Shown piece by piece: positions 42,113-50,350 of a stretch of DNA of 64,000 nt. Numbering within the stretch: position 1 is the stretch's first letter; the number at the start of each line of letters is the position of its first letter. The stretch is from AV40 sp038230255 (lineage in GTDB: Bacteria; Verrucomicrobiota; Verrucomicrobiia; Chthoniobacterales; UBA10450), in contig JBBRNP010000002.1 of NCBI GenBank assembly GCA_038230255.1, positions 124,001 through 188,000 on the forward strand. Reading direction: 5' to 3'. Both the position numbers and the translations under genes were made by a program. Below the pieces are notes generated by a model. It worked only from the letters and a program-made list of their open reading frames with translations. It was not told where the DNA came from and ran no database searches.

Positions 42113-42587
42113 TCTCTCGCAGGATAAATTCCTGGAGAAATCCGTAGAAGTTTATCTGAAACAATCCGAGGTCCCGCCGCGATCCGATCGGTGAGCGGTC
42201 GTGATCGTTTAATTCCTCATCCGAGAAATTGTATTTGGTGGCGATCACGAGCCGGGCCTGATTGAGAGTGTTCAACCACGCATCGGCATGTGCGATCGGA
42301 ATGTGGAGAGTGCAATTGCTCAACGATTTCTCGTTTCTATTGAGCTGCGCCAGATCGTCGGCCACGGTTTCGCTGGCAGTCCGAAAAAGGCGCCGTAGTT
42401 CTGGTTCGACGTAACTTTTCCATTCCGCGCGAATTTCTTGTTCCGCCGACGGCTGGCTGAATAAACGCGCCTCGGCTGCGGGCGCGCCGTCCGGATTAGC
42501 GCTGGGCGGGATTTGTCGCAGCAGTTCAGCCAGAAACGGATCGAGATCGGAAATCTGCAAGGCGTCTTCGTCGCGGCAAATCTCCAT
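42102..42587 (-). CDS. DUF2017 family protein
   Basis: 161 residues from ATG 42587. Mostly helical, with LDPFLAELLRQIP near the start and AHADAWLNTLNQARLVIATK, the characteristic DUF2017 block. In Actinobacteria DUF2017 genes follow clpS, as here (one-base gap). Its role is unknown; the linkage suggests an accessory of ClpS-mediated delivery. The ORF upstream of ATG 42587 has no family match and overlaps clpS. Confidence 0.75.
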   Translation of the reverse strand: MEICRDEDALQISDLDPFLAELLRQIPPSANPDGAPAAEARLFSQPSAEQEIRAEWKSYVEPELRRLFRTASETVADDLAQLNRNEKSLSNCTLHIPIAHADAWLNTLNQARLVIATKYNFSDEELNDHDRSPIGSRRDLGLFQINFYGFLQEFILREISA

Positions 42588-42588
42588 A

Positions 42589-42918
42589 TCAGTTAACTTT
42601 TTCCAGGGTGGCGAGAAGGAGATGACTGTGAAGCTGCTGGACATAGAACTCAGCGCGCTCCCGCACGCCGCTCCATAAAATCGAGCGGCCGTTCTGGTGC
42701 ACCTCCAGCATGTGGCGCTCCGCCTTTTCTCGCGGATAACCGAAGACGCGTTGAAACACCATCGTCACGTAAGTCATGAGATTGACCGGGTCATTGTGCA
42801 CCACGACCTGCCACGGCACATCGAGTTCTTCTTCACCTCGTGTTTCTTGTTCCCTGACCGGTGCCTCCACCGTGGATGTCGATCCTGTTTCGAGCGGCCC
42901 GGCGCTCACCGCGCTCAT
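42589..42918 (-). CDS. clpS: ATP-dependent Clp protease adaptor ClpS
   Basis: 109 residues from ATG 42918. The core VPWQVVVHNDPVNLMTYV, FGYPREKAERHMLEVHQNGR and AEFYVQQLHSHLLLATLE carries the N-degron-binding pocket (His-Asn-Asp) typical of ClpS. It hands N-end-rule substrates to ClpA/ClpC; here ClpC is the visible unfoldase. A slightly longer start at 42951 is possible and would overlap ybeY. Confidence 0.92.
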   Translation of the reverse strand: MSAVSAGPLETGSTSTVEAPVREQETRGEEELDVPWQVVVHNDPVNLMTYVTMVFQRVFGYPREKAERHMLEVHQNGRSILWSGVRERAEFYVQQLHSHLLLATLEKVN

Positions 42919-42947
42919 GAAAAATGGTATCACACTGTCCTCGCAGT

Positions 42948-43400
42948 TCAAAATGCTGCCTCAGCAAGAATTCGCCGTTGAGCGATCTCCATTTTTCGCA
43001 CGCTTCCTTCATTGCGATCGTCAAAGCCGTGCAAGTGAAGCAAGCCGTGGACTACGTACAAGCACAGCTCGCGCGCCAGAGAGTTTCCGAATCGGCGGGC
43101 ATTGCGTCGCGCAGTCTCGGCGCTGACGAAAATTTCACCGTGCTGAAACGTGATTACGTCGGTAGGTCCCGATTCGTTCATGAATTGGCGATTCAACGAC
43201 GCGATCCGAGAGTCGGAGACAATCAACACCGAAATCTCAGGCAACTGGACGAGATCTGTCTTTTTTTTAGGCGGCATGCGAAGGCAAAGAGACAGTGCCT
43301 TTCGCGCGAACTCCTCAAGATCGACAACGTTCACTCGCACTTTACGCTGGAGATTGCGCACACTGATTTTCGGGGCCGGCACGTGAAGCTTGCGTTTCAT
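42948..43400 (-). CDS. ybeY: Endoribonuclease YbeY
   Basis: 150 residues. The metal-binding motif HGLLHLHGFDD (H-x3-H-x5-D/H) near residue 117 is the YbeY hallmark. It processes the 16S rRNA 3' end and supports ribosome quality control. Overlaps panE by four bases; transcribed towards clpS. Confidence 0.92.
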   Translation of the reverse strand: MKRKLHVPAPKISVRNLQRKVRVNVVDLEEFARKALSLCLRMPPKKKTDLVQLPEISVLIVSDSRIASLNRQFMNESGPTDVITFQHGEIFVSAETARRNARRFGNSLARELCLYVVHGLLHLHGFDDRNEGSVRKMEIAQRRILAEAAF

Positions 43401-44326
43401 CGTGTCCGGCGTGCCTTGTCCAATTGCTTGAGAAGCGCGTAAATCATTTCCGTCCGCGGCATTTGCCCGCCCGCGGCTACCGCACGACGCAACGGCTCAC
43501 CCCACATCGGCTCGATCTCCAATGGGCGACCCGCTTCCCAATCGAGCAGCGTCGAAGGTTTGTAGGGGCCCATCTTTTCGCTGCGCTCCATGTGTTCGCG
43601 CCAGGCATCGGTCGACAACGCGTGACCGCACGTGTTGGCAGCGGTAATCACTTCTTCCATCAAAGCGAGCGTTACCTGTCGCAAATCTTTATCCCCAACG
43701 ATTGCGGCGGTGTCGATTCCGCCCGCTACGATCGACAAGCCGTTGAACGGAATGTTCCAGATCAACTTGCGCCAGCGTTCAAGTGCGAGATCGTTGGTCA
43801 CTGTGCATTGCACTTCGGCGCGATTGATTTCAGCGGCGACGTCACGCGTCCTTGGTTGCGAGGCGCGGCCGAATTCGCCCAAGACAATGTGACCATACGC
43901 GTAACGCTCGATCTCTGTTCTCGAGATCCGATTTAGCGCGATGAAGCAGAGTCCACCCAGCACCCGCTCGGCGCCAAAATGCTTGGCCAGAAATTCGTCA
44001 TTGCCCAAACCATTCTGCAAAGTCAGTAAGATTGTTCGTTCGCGCAGCAACGGGGGAACAAGATCGACCAGATCGGAGTTCGAAGTTGCCTTGACCGCGA
44101 TGATCACCAAATCGCACGGTCCGATCTCTTTGGTCGAGTTGTAACAATTGATTTTTACGACTCGGAAATTCTCGCCCTCACCCTGAACGAGAATGCCGTC
44201 GCGTCGGACGTCGCTAAGATCGCCGCGCATCAAAAAGTTCACATCGCTTCCGGCATGCGCGAGTTTTGCGCCATAATAGCTGCCGATTGCGCCCGACCCA
44301 ACAACTGCGATGCGAAGAGTAGTCAT
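43397..44326 (-). CDS. panE: 2-dehydropantoate 2-reductase
   Basis: 309 residues. N-terminal GxGxxG motif (VVGSGAIGSYYGAKLAHAG), NADPH domain, and a C-terminal helical domain with VTNDLALERWRKLIWNIPFN carrying the catalytic lysine. It reduces ketopantoate to pantoate in vitamin B5 synthesis. Its ATG is two bases from an inverted repeat flanking the adjacent four-helix-bundle gene. Confidence 0.92.
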   Translation of the reverse strand: MTTLRIAVVGSGAIGSYYGAKLAHAGSDVNFLMRGDLSDVRRDGILVQGEGENFRVVKINCYNSTKEIGPCDLVIIAVKATSNSDLVDLVPPLLRERTILLTLQNGLGNDEFLAKHFGAERVLGGLCFIALNRISRTEIERYAYGHIVLGEFGRASQPRTRDVAAEINRAEVQCTVTNDLALERWRKLIWNIPFNGLSIVAGGIDTAAIVGDKDLRQVTLALMEEVITAANTCGHALSTDAWREHMERSEKMGPYKPSTLLDWEAGRPLEIEPMWGEPLRRAVAAGGQMPRTEMIYALLKQLDKARRTR

Positions 44327-44327
44327 C

Positions 44328-44342
44328 GAGTTAGTGAGTGAG
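44328..44342 (+). repeat. Left arm of 15-bp inverted repeat
   Basis: GAGTTAGTGAGTGAG; its exact reverse complement is at 44716-44730. The pair encloses the four-helix-bundle gene. Confidence 0.75.
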
Positions 44343-44346
44343 AGAG

Positions 44347-44712
44347 TTAGCGATTGGACTTCGCCGTCTTGACCGAACTAGAAAAGATCTTTACAAGCTC
44401 ATCGCACTCGCGGCGGATAGATTCTACAGAATCCGACGGCACAATTTTTGACTCCACAAGCAATTCGAACCAAAACAACGTTTCATCAGTCTCTTCCAGG
44501 ACGATGCTCAACTTCGAAATGAAGTCTGGGAGCGAACGTGCCCGACACGCCGCGCGATAATTTGCCGCCACAGATGTGCCTGAGCGGAGAAATTGTCGTC
44601 CGATAATTCTTGCCGCCTCAGTTTTCGGCAACGATGAGAATGTCTGAATAATCAGAATCGCGAATCGCTTTGTTCTGTTTTGTAATTTCTGCGCCGCTTC
44701 AAGTTTGTTCAT
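44347..44712 (-). CDS. Four-helix-bundle protein (S23/IVS type)
   Basis: 121 residues from ATG 44712 (GTG 44724 also in frame). FLRSGTSVAANYRAACRARS and LEETDETLFWFELLVESKIV match the four-helix-bundle family first described in 23S rRNA intervening sequences. Function unknown. Free-standing copies often lie between short inverted repeats; here 15-bp arms are at 44328-44342 and 44716-44730, suggesting a small mobile unit inserted upstream of panE. Confidence 0.8.
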   Translation of the reverse strand: MNKLEAAQKLQNRTKRFAILIIQTFSSLPKTEAARIIGRQFLRSGTSVAANYRAACRARSLPDFISKLSIVLEETDETLFWFELLVESKIVPSDSVESIRRECDELVKIFSSSVKTAKSNR

Positions 44713-44715
44713 TCG

Positions 44716-44730
44716 CTCACTCACTAACTC
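44716..44730 (-). repeat. Right arm of 15-bp inverted repeat
   Basis: CTCACTCACTAACTC, the exact inverse of 44328-44342; it overlaps the possible GTG start of the four-helix-bundle gene. Confidence 0.75.
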
Positions 44731-44750
44731 TCTGAATCACTAAATGGATT

Positions 44751-46031
44751 TCAGGACGGCGGGCGTTGTTCCGACTGAAAATTTCGCGTAATCAGGCGGG
44801 CGCCTTTGTTGAAGCTGAAATAAGCCCAGGCCCACTGAAAAAGCACGGCGATGCGATTGCGAAACCCGACCAGGAAAATTACGTGCACAAACAACCATGC
44901 CAGCCACGCGGGAATTCCGCTCAAGTGCACAAGCCTAAGGTCTGCGACTGCTTTGTTCCGGCCGATCGTCGCCATGCTGCCTTTGTCGAAATACCAAAAC
45001 CGTTGCGGCGTCCAGCCGTCAATCATCATTAAAATGTTGCGGGCGGCGTGGCGTCCTTGTTGCATCGCGACGGGCGAAACTCCCGGCAACGGCTCGCCGG
45101 TTTGATGCGAAAAATTCGCGAGATCGCCAATCACTTGAACTTCCGGATGATCGGGAATGGTCAGGTCTTTATTCACGATCACCCGACCCACGCGATCGAT
45201 TGGCGCGTCGAGTGACTTGCCGACGAAGGAAGCATTGTTGCCGGCCGCCCAGATTTTGACGCGGCAATGAATGAATTCGTCGCCGACTTGCAAGCCTTGC
45301 TCCGACAAATTGGTCGCGTGAACGCCGGTGCGAACGTCCACGCCAAGATCGACAAGCTGTTTCATGGCGCTGATTTGCAAATCCTCCGGAAAGGCGGCGA
45401 GGACGCGCGGTTCGCCTTCGACCAAAATTACCCGCGCCTGAGACGGATCAATGTGGCGGAAATCTTTCGCCAGCGTGTAACGCGCGATTTCGGCGATTGC
45501 GCCCGCCATTTCCACGCCAGTCGGACCGCCGCCAATAATTACAAACGTCATCGCTGCCTTACGCGCGGCCTGGTCAGAGATTTTTTCGGCGTATTCGAAC
45601 GCCATCAAGATGCGGCGCCGAATTTCCACCGCGTCTTCCAAGCTTTTTAGGCCGGGAGCAAATTTTTCCCATTCCGGATGTCCGAAATAAGAATGGCGAG
45701 CGCCGGTCGCGAGAATGAGATAATCGTAATCGAGCTCGCCATCGACCATCTTCACTTTCTTCGCATTAACATCGATCGATTCTACTTCGGCGAGAATCAC
45801 CTCCATGTTTTTGGATTTGCTCAAGACCCCGCGCACCGGCGCGGCGATGTCGGCCGGCGAAAGCGCCGCGGTCGCGACCTGATAAAGCAGCGGTTGAAAT
45901 AAATGATAATTCGTCCGGTCGACCACCGTGACGCGCACCGATTTACCACCGAGCTTCTTAGCCGCCTCAAGACCACCGAACCCAGCGCCGATGATCACAA
46001 CGCGCGGTTTTTGGGTTGGCGTGTCCTCCAT
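44751..46031 (-). CDS. ndh: Type II NADH dehydrogenase (NDH-2)
   Basis: 426 residues from ATG 46031. Two dinucleotide-binding motifs (VIIGAGFGGLEAAKKLGG for FAD, VIIGGGPTGVEMAGAIAE for NADH), FQPLLYQVAT and a C-terminal amphipathic/hydrophobic anchor (LAWLFVHVIFLVGFRNRIAV). Transfers electrons from NADH to quinone without proton pumping. It is divergent from rpmI, 92 bases away. Confidence 0.9.
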   Translation of the reverse strand: MEDTPTQKPRVVIIGAGFGGLEAAKKLGGKSVRVTVVDRTNYHLFQPLLYQVATAALSPADIAAPVRGVLSKSKNMEVILAEVESIDVNAKKVKMVDGELDYDYLILATGARHSYFGHPEWEKFAPGLKSLEDAVEIRRRILMAFEYAEKISDQAARKAAMTFVIIGGGPTGVEMAGAIAEIARYTLAKDFRHIDPSQARVILVEGEPRVLAAFPEDLQISAMKQLVDLGVDVRTGVHATNLSEQGLQVGDEFIHCRVKIWAAGNNASFVGKSLDAPIDRVGRVIVNKDLTIPDHPEVQVIGDLANFSHQTGEPLPGVSPVAMQQGRHAARNILMMIDGWTPQRFWYFDKGSMATIGRNKAVADLRLVHLSGIPAWLAWLFVHVIFLVGFRNRIAVLFQWAWAYFSFNKGARLITRNFQSEQRPPS

Positions 46032-46122
46032 GCCTAACAATCTGCCAGCAAACGCCGGCACTCAAACGCCCAAAGTCGAAAGGGGTTGTCAAAGTAACTA
46101 CCGCGTCTATCTTTCGCGCCTC

Positions 46123-46332
46123 ATGCCGAAGTCAATTTCTCGCAGCAAAACACGCAAAGCGGTCGCGAAGCGGTTTAAGATCACCGCCACCGGCAAAGTT
46201 TTGCGCTCGCAATCGTCCCGGCGTCATTTGCTTTCCGCTAAGAATGCAAAACGCAAGCGGCACCTCGGTAAAATGGCGCGGGTGCACAAAACTGACGAAG
46301 CGCGGGTCAAAGCGAATCTGCCGTTCGGTTAA
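46123..46332 (+). CDS. rpmI: 50S ribosomal protein L35
   Basis: 69 residues from ATG 46123. SRSKTRKAVAKRFKITATGK and RRHLLSAKNAKRKRHLGKMA are diagnostic of L35. Usually flanked by infC and rplT; neither is adjacent here. Ends three bases from the convergent lipoprotein gene. Confidence 0.95.
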   Translation: MPKSISRSKTRKAVAKRFKITATGKVLRSQSSRRHLLSAKNAKRKRHLGKMARVHKTDEARVKANLPFG

Positions 46333-46335
46333 CCG

Positions 46336-46524
46336 CTAACGGAACTGCGGTCTCGGTTCGGGAGTCGGCGAAGGCAACGCTGTTACTTGCCGCATTGTCG
46401 CATGCGAATCGCGTCCGGGTTCCGGACCATAAAGATCCCGCCGACTGTACGGATCCCAGCGGTTGGGAAGCGTCGTGCAGGAGCACAAAGACGCGGCCAG
46501 GAACAGAAGCGCCAGCAGTTTCAT
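46336..46524 (-). CDS. Small predicted lipoprotein
   Basis: 62 residues. Signal peptide LLALLFLAASLCSC with lipobox LCSC, then a short Pro/Arg-rich mature part (LPNRWDPYSRRDLYGPEPGR). No domain visible; envelope anchored. Convergent with rpmI. Confidence 0.65.
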   Translation of the reverse strand: MKLLALLFLAASLCSCTTLPNRWDPYSRRDLYGPEPGRDSHATMRQVTALPSPTPEPRPQFR

Positions 46525-46604
46525 ATTTCCATCATAAAACTCGCGATTGCACGATGTCCATCCATTCGCCGTTGCTCAGGACAAGCCTTGCGGTAGGTTT
46601 CCTC

Positions 46605-46700
46605 TCCGTCAGGGGCTATGGATTGAGGGCTGACGAACCCCGCCAGGGCAGGAATGCAGCAACGGTAGTTTGATCCTCCTTGCCGTAGTCCTCTGGCGGA
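46605..46700 (+). ncRNA. ffs: Signal recognition particle RNA (4.5S type)
   Basis: The SRP core is visible: GAACCCCGCCAGGGCAGGAA then TGCAGCAACGGTAG (GGAA-type tip and asymmetric loop). The closing helix pairs TCCGTCAGGGGCTATGG (46605 on) with the end CCGTAGTCCTCTGGCGGA, 17 base pairs with one bulge, and CTTTTT follows. About 96 bases, the small bacterial form. It guides Ffh to membrane-protein signal sequences. The next gene starts six bases later. Confidence 0.9.
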
Positions 46701-46706
46701 CTTTTT

Positions 46707-47000
46707 GTGAAACTACTCAAGGTCAAGACCGCGCGTTTTGCGCAGGTCGTCGAAGAAGCGGGTAAGCCCGAAGTTTACACGCTCTGGCAAAAGCCGGCGC
46801 AAGATCGACATCTGCAATCCGAGATCAAAAACAATCGGGTGCTGACGATACAAAGAAGCGATACCGGCAGTGAATTCGGTATCGTTGGATTTAAAGAACA
46901 AAAGGGCGGCGCGAGCTATCTAGTTTTTCCGAAATCGTTGAAGCGTTTCGAGAACAAGCGGATCGTTGGAATCAATTGGGACCTGGTCAAAACGAAATGA
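46707..47000 (+). CDS. Small protein of unknown function before moeB
   Basis: 97 residues, GTG start. Basic, with LLKVKTARFAQVVEEAGKPE, an internal ASYLVFPKSLKRFENKRIVG and a Lys-rich end. No domain recognised. It begins six bases after the SRP RNA and overlaps the moeB start (ATGA). Internal codons include an AAGATCGACA copy at 46801. Confidence 0.6.
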   Translation: MKLLKVKTARFAQVVEEAGKPEVYTLWQKPAQDRHLQSEIKNNRVLTIQRSDTGSEFGIVGFKEQKGGASYLVFPKSLKRFENKRIVGINWDLVKTK

Positions 47001-48115
47001 ATAAGGAGCAACAGCTGCGCTATTCGCGGCACATGATCATGCCGGAGGTCGGCGCGGAAGGGCAACGTCGTCTCAATGACGCACGGGTTCTGTGCATCGG
47101 CGCGGGTGGGCTCGGTTCGCCGGCCTCTCTTTATCTTGCCGCCGCCGGTATCGGAAAACTGGGCCTGGTCGATTTCGATGATGTCGATCTTAGCAATTTG
47201 CAGCGGCAGATTTTGCATGGCACCAAGGACGTCGGCCGAAAAAAGCTGGATTCGGCCCGGGATCGTTTGCGGGACGTGAACCCGACGATCGAAATACAAA
47301 CACATGAGTGCAAGTTTACCAGCAAGAATGCGCTCGAAATTGTCTCCGGTTACGACGTTGTGGTCGACGGCTCGGATAATTTTCCGACTCGTTACCTGTC
47401 GAATGACGTCTGCGTTTTCGCGAAGAAGCCGAACGTTTACGGATCGGTCTTTCGATTCGACGGTCAAACGACTGTGTTCGCCCCGCATCTGGGCGGACCT
47501 TGTTATCGCTGTTTGTTTCCCGAGCCGCCGCCGCCGGGATCGGTCCCGAATTGCGCGCAGGCCGGCGTGCTTGGCGTGCTACCCGGAATCGTCGGAACGA
47601 TTCAAGCGAATGAGGCGATCAAATTAATCCTTGGCGTCGGTGAGTCGCTGGTCGGCCGGCTTCTTTATTTCGACGCGCTGAAAATGAAATTCCGAGAGTT
47701 CAATCTCCGGCGCGATCCACAATGTCCGGTCTGCGGCGATTCGCCCACGATCACCGAACCGATCGATTACGAACAATTCTGCGGAATTGAGACGAATATT
47801 CCGACTATTTCAGTGCGCGAACTAAAACAAAAACTCGACGCCCAGGAATCGTTTCAGCTGGTCGATGTTCGGGAGCCGTTCGAGCACGAGATCGCAAACA
47901 TCGACAGCGCGCAGTTGATTCCGTTAGGCGAATTACCCGATCGAGTGAACGAGTTGGACCGCAATCGCCTGACAATTGTGCATTGTCACAGCGGAATGCG
48001 GAGCGCGCAGGCCGTGCGCGTGTTGCGCGACGCCGGGTTCCCGAACGTGTTTAATCTCGAAGGCGGAATCGCCAAATGGTCGGACGAAATTGATTCGGAC
48101 GTTCCGGCGTATTAG
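46997..48115 (+). CDS. moeB: MoeB/ThiF-type E1-like adenylyltransferase with C-terminal rhodanese
   Basis: 372 residues from ATG 46997. Nucleotide-binding GAGGLGSPASLYLAAAGIGK, SDNFPTRYL, and two zinc pairs (CYRCLF ... CPVCGD) form the E1-like domain. A rhodanese domain with active-site Cys in IVHCHSGMRS follows. Such proteins adenylate and sulfurate ubiquitin-like carriers (MoaD/ThiS) for molybdopterin or thiamin synthesis. Which carrier is used is unknown. Confidence 0.9.
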   Translation: MNKEQQLRYSRHMIMPEVGAEGQRRLNDARVLCIGAGGLGSPASLYLAAAGIGKLGLVDFDDVDLSNLQRQILHGTKDVGRKKLDSARDRLRDVNPTIEIQTHECKFTSKNALEIVSGYDVVVDGSDNFPTRYLSNDVCVFAKKPNVYGSVFRFDGQTTVFAPHLGGPCYRCLFPEPPPPGSVPNCAQAGVLGVLPGIVGTIQANEAIKLILGVGESLVGRLLYFDALKMKFREFNLRRDPQCPVCGDSPTITEPIDYEQFCGIETNIPTISVRELKQKLDAQESFQLVDVREPFEHEIANIDSAQLIPLGELPDRVNELDRNRLTIVHCHSGMRSAQAVRVLRDAGFPNVFNLEGGIAKWSDEIDSDVPAY

Positions 48116-48672
48116 TTTTGTTTCAAGGCAACAGCCAATTCTTCAGGCTTGGGGACATCGTTCCACTGCTTGAATAATTCACCGTTTCGTCCAAAAACAA
48201 AAACGCGGAAAAGCGCGGCGTCAGGTTTTAAACCAAGCCGAGTTGTGACTGTGCCGTCGAAATCTGCGACCGCCGAAACATCCTGGCGGGCATTTCGCGT
48301 AATCTTCAGCTGATCGTAGCGCGATTGGAGGCGGCGCGCTTCGGAATCGAGCCGTCGCCGCATCAATGAAGTCATGATCATGCGGACCGGTTTGCTGTGC
48401 GCTTTGCCGAACGCGACAACGGTGATCATCCGGTAGCTTGAGTTACCCAGACAAAACTCGGGAGTGTTATCTCCAACCGAGCGCGCTTTGTCGGTGTTCG
48501 ATTGATTGGTTAAGACAACCGTGGTGATGTGGCCGTTAGACGTCGAGAGCGCGTTACCATCGACATCGACAGAGTCGACCTGATAATTCTTACCGTCGGT
48601 CGGCTGAGCGAGGATCGATATTGAAGGAACGCAAAGGGCCAGGATAAAAGTTTGCGCTCGACTCAGATTCAC
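48112..48672 (-). CDS. Exported protein of unknown function
   Basis: 186 residues from GTG 48672. This start gives an N-terminal hydrophobic signal (AQTFILALCVPSISILAQPT). An ATG at 48702 adds ten residues and overlaps the divergent gene's ATG in the palindrome ATGCAT. Mature part has a beta-rich centre and a thioredoxin-like end (FRVFVFGRNGELFKQWNDVP) without CxxC. No family named. Confidence 0.55.
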   Translation of the reverse strand: MNLSRAQTFILALCVPSISILAQPTDGKNYQVDSVDVDGNALSTSNGHITTVVLTNQSNTDKARSVGDNTPEFCLGNSSYRMITVVAFGKAHSKPVRMIMTSLMRRRLDSEARRLQSRYDQLKITRNARQDVSAVADFDGTVTTRLGLKPDAALFRVFVFGRNGELFKQWNDVPKPEELAVALKQN

Positions 48673-48696
48673 GATTGGAGACGTTGAACACGATAA

Positions 48697-49392
48697 ATGC
48701 ATGCTGACAACTCTCGCCTTCATCTTTTGGCAGCGGCGCTTTCGATCCTGGTGCTTTTGAGCGGGTGCGACCGAATGGTGACGTCGCGACATGCACGAAT
48801 GGTCAAGGAAGCGGATTGGAAGGCGGCGCAAGGCGATTATCTCTGGGCAATCAATCTTTACGAGGCAGCGCTGGACGGCACCCCGCAATCGGCGGAAGTG
48901 CATTTCAAGCTCGCTTTGCTTTACGACGACAAAATGAATGATCCGTTGCACGCGCTCCATCATTTCAAACGTTATCTGGTTCTCAACCCAAGCGGGTCGC
49001 ACGCGGTTGACGTCAAAGATTTCATGAAACGCGACGAAGTTGCGCTGGGCACGAGTATCTCGGGAGACACGGTCGTGACTCGAGCCGAGGCGGCGCGCTT
49101 GCGAAACGAAAACCTAAATTTGCAGAGGGAAATTAACGCAGGCTCGGCAAAGCCGCGTCCGGTTGCGGACAAATCGTCATCGCATCGTGGTGAGAAGGAA
49201 AAAACTGAGCCGAAGAAAACAGGCTCTCACACTTACACCGTGAAAGAGGGCGACACGCTCGCTTCCATTTCACGCAAGTTTTACAAGACGTCGAAGCGCT
49301 GGAAAGAAATCCGGGACGCGAATGGAAAGAAGATAGATGACCCGGACAATTTGAAAGAGGGCGTGACTTTAACGATTCCGCCTAACGACTAA
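48697..49392 (+). CDS. TPR-LysM lipoprotein
   Basis: 231 residues. Lipoprotein signal ending LLSGC, two TPR-like helix pairs (AAQGDYLWAINLYEAALDGT, KLALLYDDKMNDPLHALHHF), a coiled-coil segment, then a LysM domain (YTVKEGDTLASISRKFYKTS, RDANGKKIDDPDNLKEGVTL) for peptidoglycan binding. Probably anchors or scaffolds an envelope complex. Divergent from the gene at 48112 with almost no spacer. Confidence 0.8.
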   Translation: MHADNSRLHLLAAALSILVLLSGCDRMVTSRHARMVKEADWKAAQGDYLWAINLYEAALDGTPQSAEVHFKLALLYDDKMNDPLHALHHFKRYLVLNPSGSHAVDVKDFMKRDEVALGTSISGDTVVTRAEAARLRNENLNLQREINAGSAKPRPVADKSSSHRGEKEKTEPKKTGSHTYTVKEGDTLASISRKFYKTSKRWKEIRDANGKKIDDPDNLKEGVTLTIPPND

Positions 49393-49434
49393 GATCTGGT
49401 TACTTCGCAGCAAGATCTCGACAACATCAAAGCA

Positions 49435-50349
49435 ATGCCAAGCAGACTGATCACTCGAATCGCGCCCGATGTCGGCTGGCTGCCGGTGAGTTTTACGAAT
49501 GTGTATTTCATCGGCCGTCCCGGCGGCAAATGGATCCTCGTTGATACCGGATTCCCCGGTCGCGCGCGGGAAATTCTCGGCGCGGCCGAAGCGCGTTTCG
49601 GTTCGGGCTCGGTGCCGGAAGCGATCGTTCTCACTCACGGTCACCTCGATCACGCTGGCAACGCCGTCGCCCTGGCCGATACGTGGGACGTGCCGATTTA
49701 TGCTCATCGTTTGGAAACACCATTCCTGACCGGCCGATCAGCCTATCCGCCGGCTGATCCGACGGTTGGCGGGGCGACCGCATTTCTTTCGCGATTTTTG
49801 TCGGGCCGTCCGCGAGATCTTGGTGGTCGTTTACGGGAGCTGCGCACTCACAAAGTTCCGGGCGGGTCGGGCTGGGAATGGGTGCCAACGCCGGGACATT
49901 CGCCGGGACACATTTGTTTGTTTCGTCCGTCCGATCGCGTTCTTCTGACCGGCGATGCGTTGGTTACGGTAAACATGGATTCGTGGGTTGGGCTGATCGG
50001 CGCGTCTCCGCAACTTGCCGGCCCGCCGGCACCGTTCACCATTGATTGGAACGAAGCGCGCAAATCCATGAAAGAATTGGCGAATCTGCGGCCCAATGTT
50101 CTCGGCTCTGGACACGGTGTCCCCATTTCCGATTCCGATTTGGCGGAACGCCTCGAACATTTCGCGCAACATTTTCGTGTTCCGCGACGCGGCCGTTATG
50201 TCCGGCGCCCGGCGCGAACAGACGAAAATGGAATTGTCGATCTTCCGCCGGCGCCGTTTGATCCCGTTCCGTTCGCGACTGCGGGTGCGTTGCTTTGTGT
50301 GGGACTAGCTCTCGGCGCGGGTTACCTCGACGAAAAACGCCGGCGATGA
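49435..50349 (+). CDS. MBL-fold metallo-hydrolase with C-terminal TM helix
   Basis: 304 residues. The metal motif LTHGHLDHAGNA near residue 66, a second His in PTPGHSPGHICLF and Asp in LLTGDALVTV are intact, so hydrolytic activity is likely. A C-terminal hydrophobic helix (FATAGALLCVGLALGAGYL) tethers it to the membrane, unusual for the family. Substrate unknown. Confidence 0.85.
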   Translation: MPSRLITRIAPDVGWLPVSFTNVYFIGRPGGKWILVDTGFPGRAREILGAAEARFGSGSVPEAIVLTHGHLDHAGNAVALADTWDVPIYAHRLETPFLTGRSAYPPADPTVGGATAFLSRFLSGRPRDLGGRLRELRTHKVPGGSGWEWVPTPGHSPGHICLFRPSDRVLLTGDALVTVNMDSWVGLIGASPQLAGPPAPFTIDWNEARKSMKELANLRPNVLGSGHGVPISDSDLAERLEHFAQHFRVPRRGRYVRRPARTDENGIVDLPPAPFDPVPFATAGALLCVGLALGAGYLDEKRRR

Positions 50350-50350
50350 A

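Noticed and set aside
43397..43936. Plus-strand frames over panE and ybeY
   Set aside because: Shadows of two well-supported minus-strand genes.
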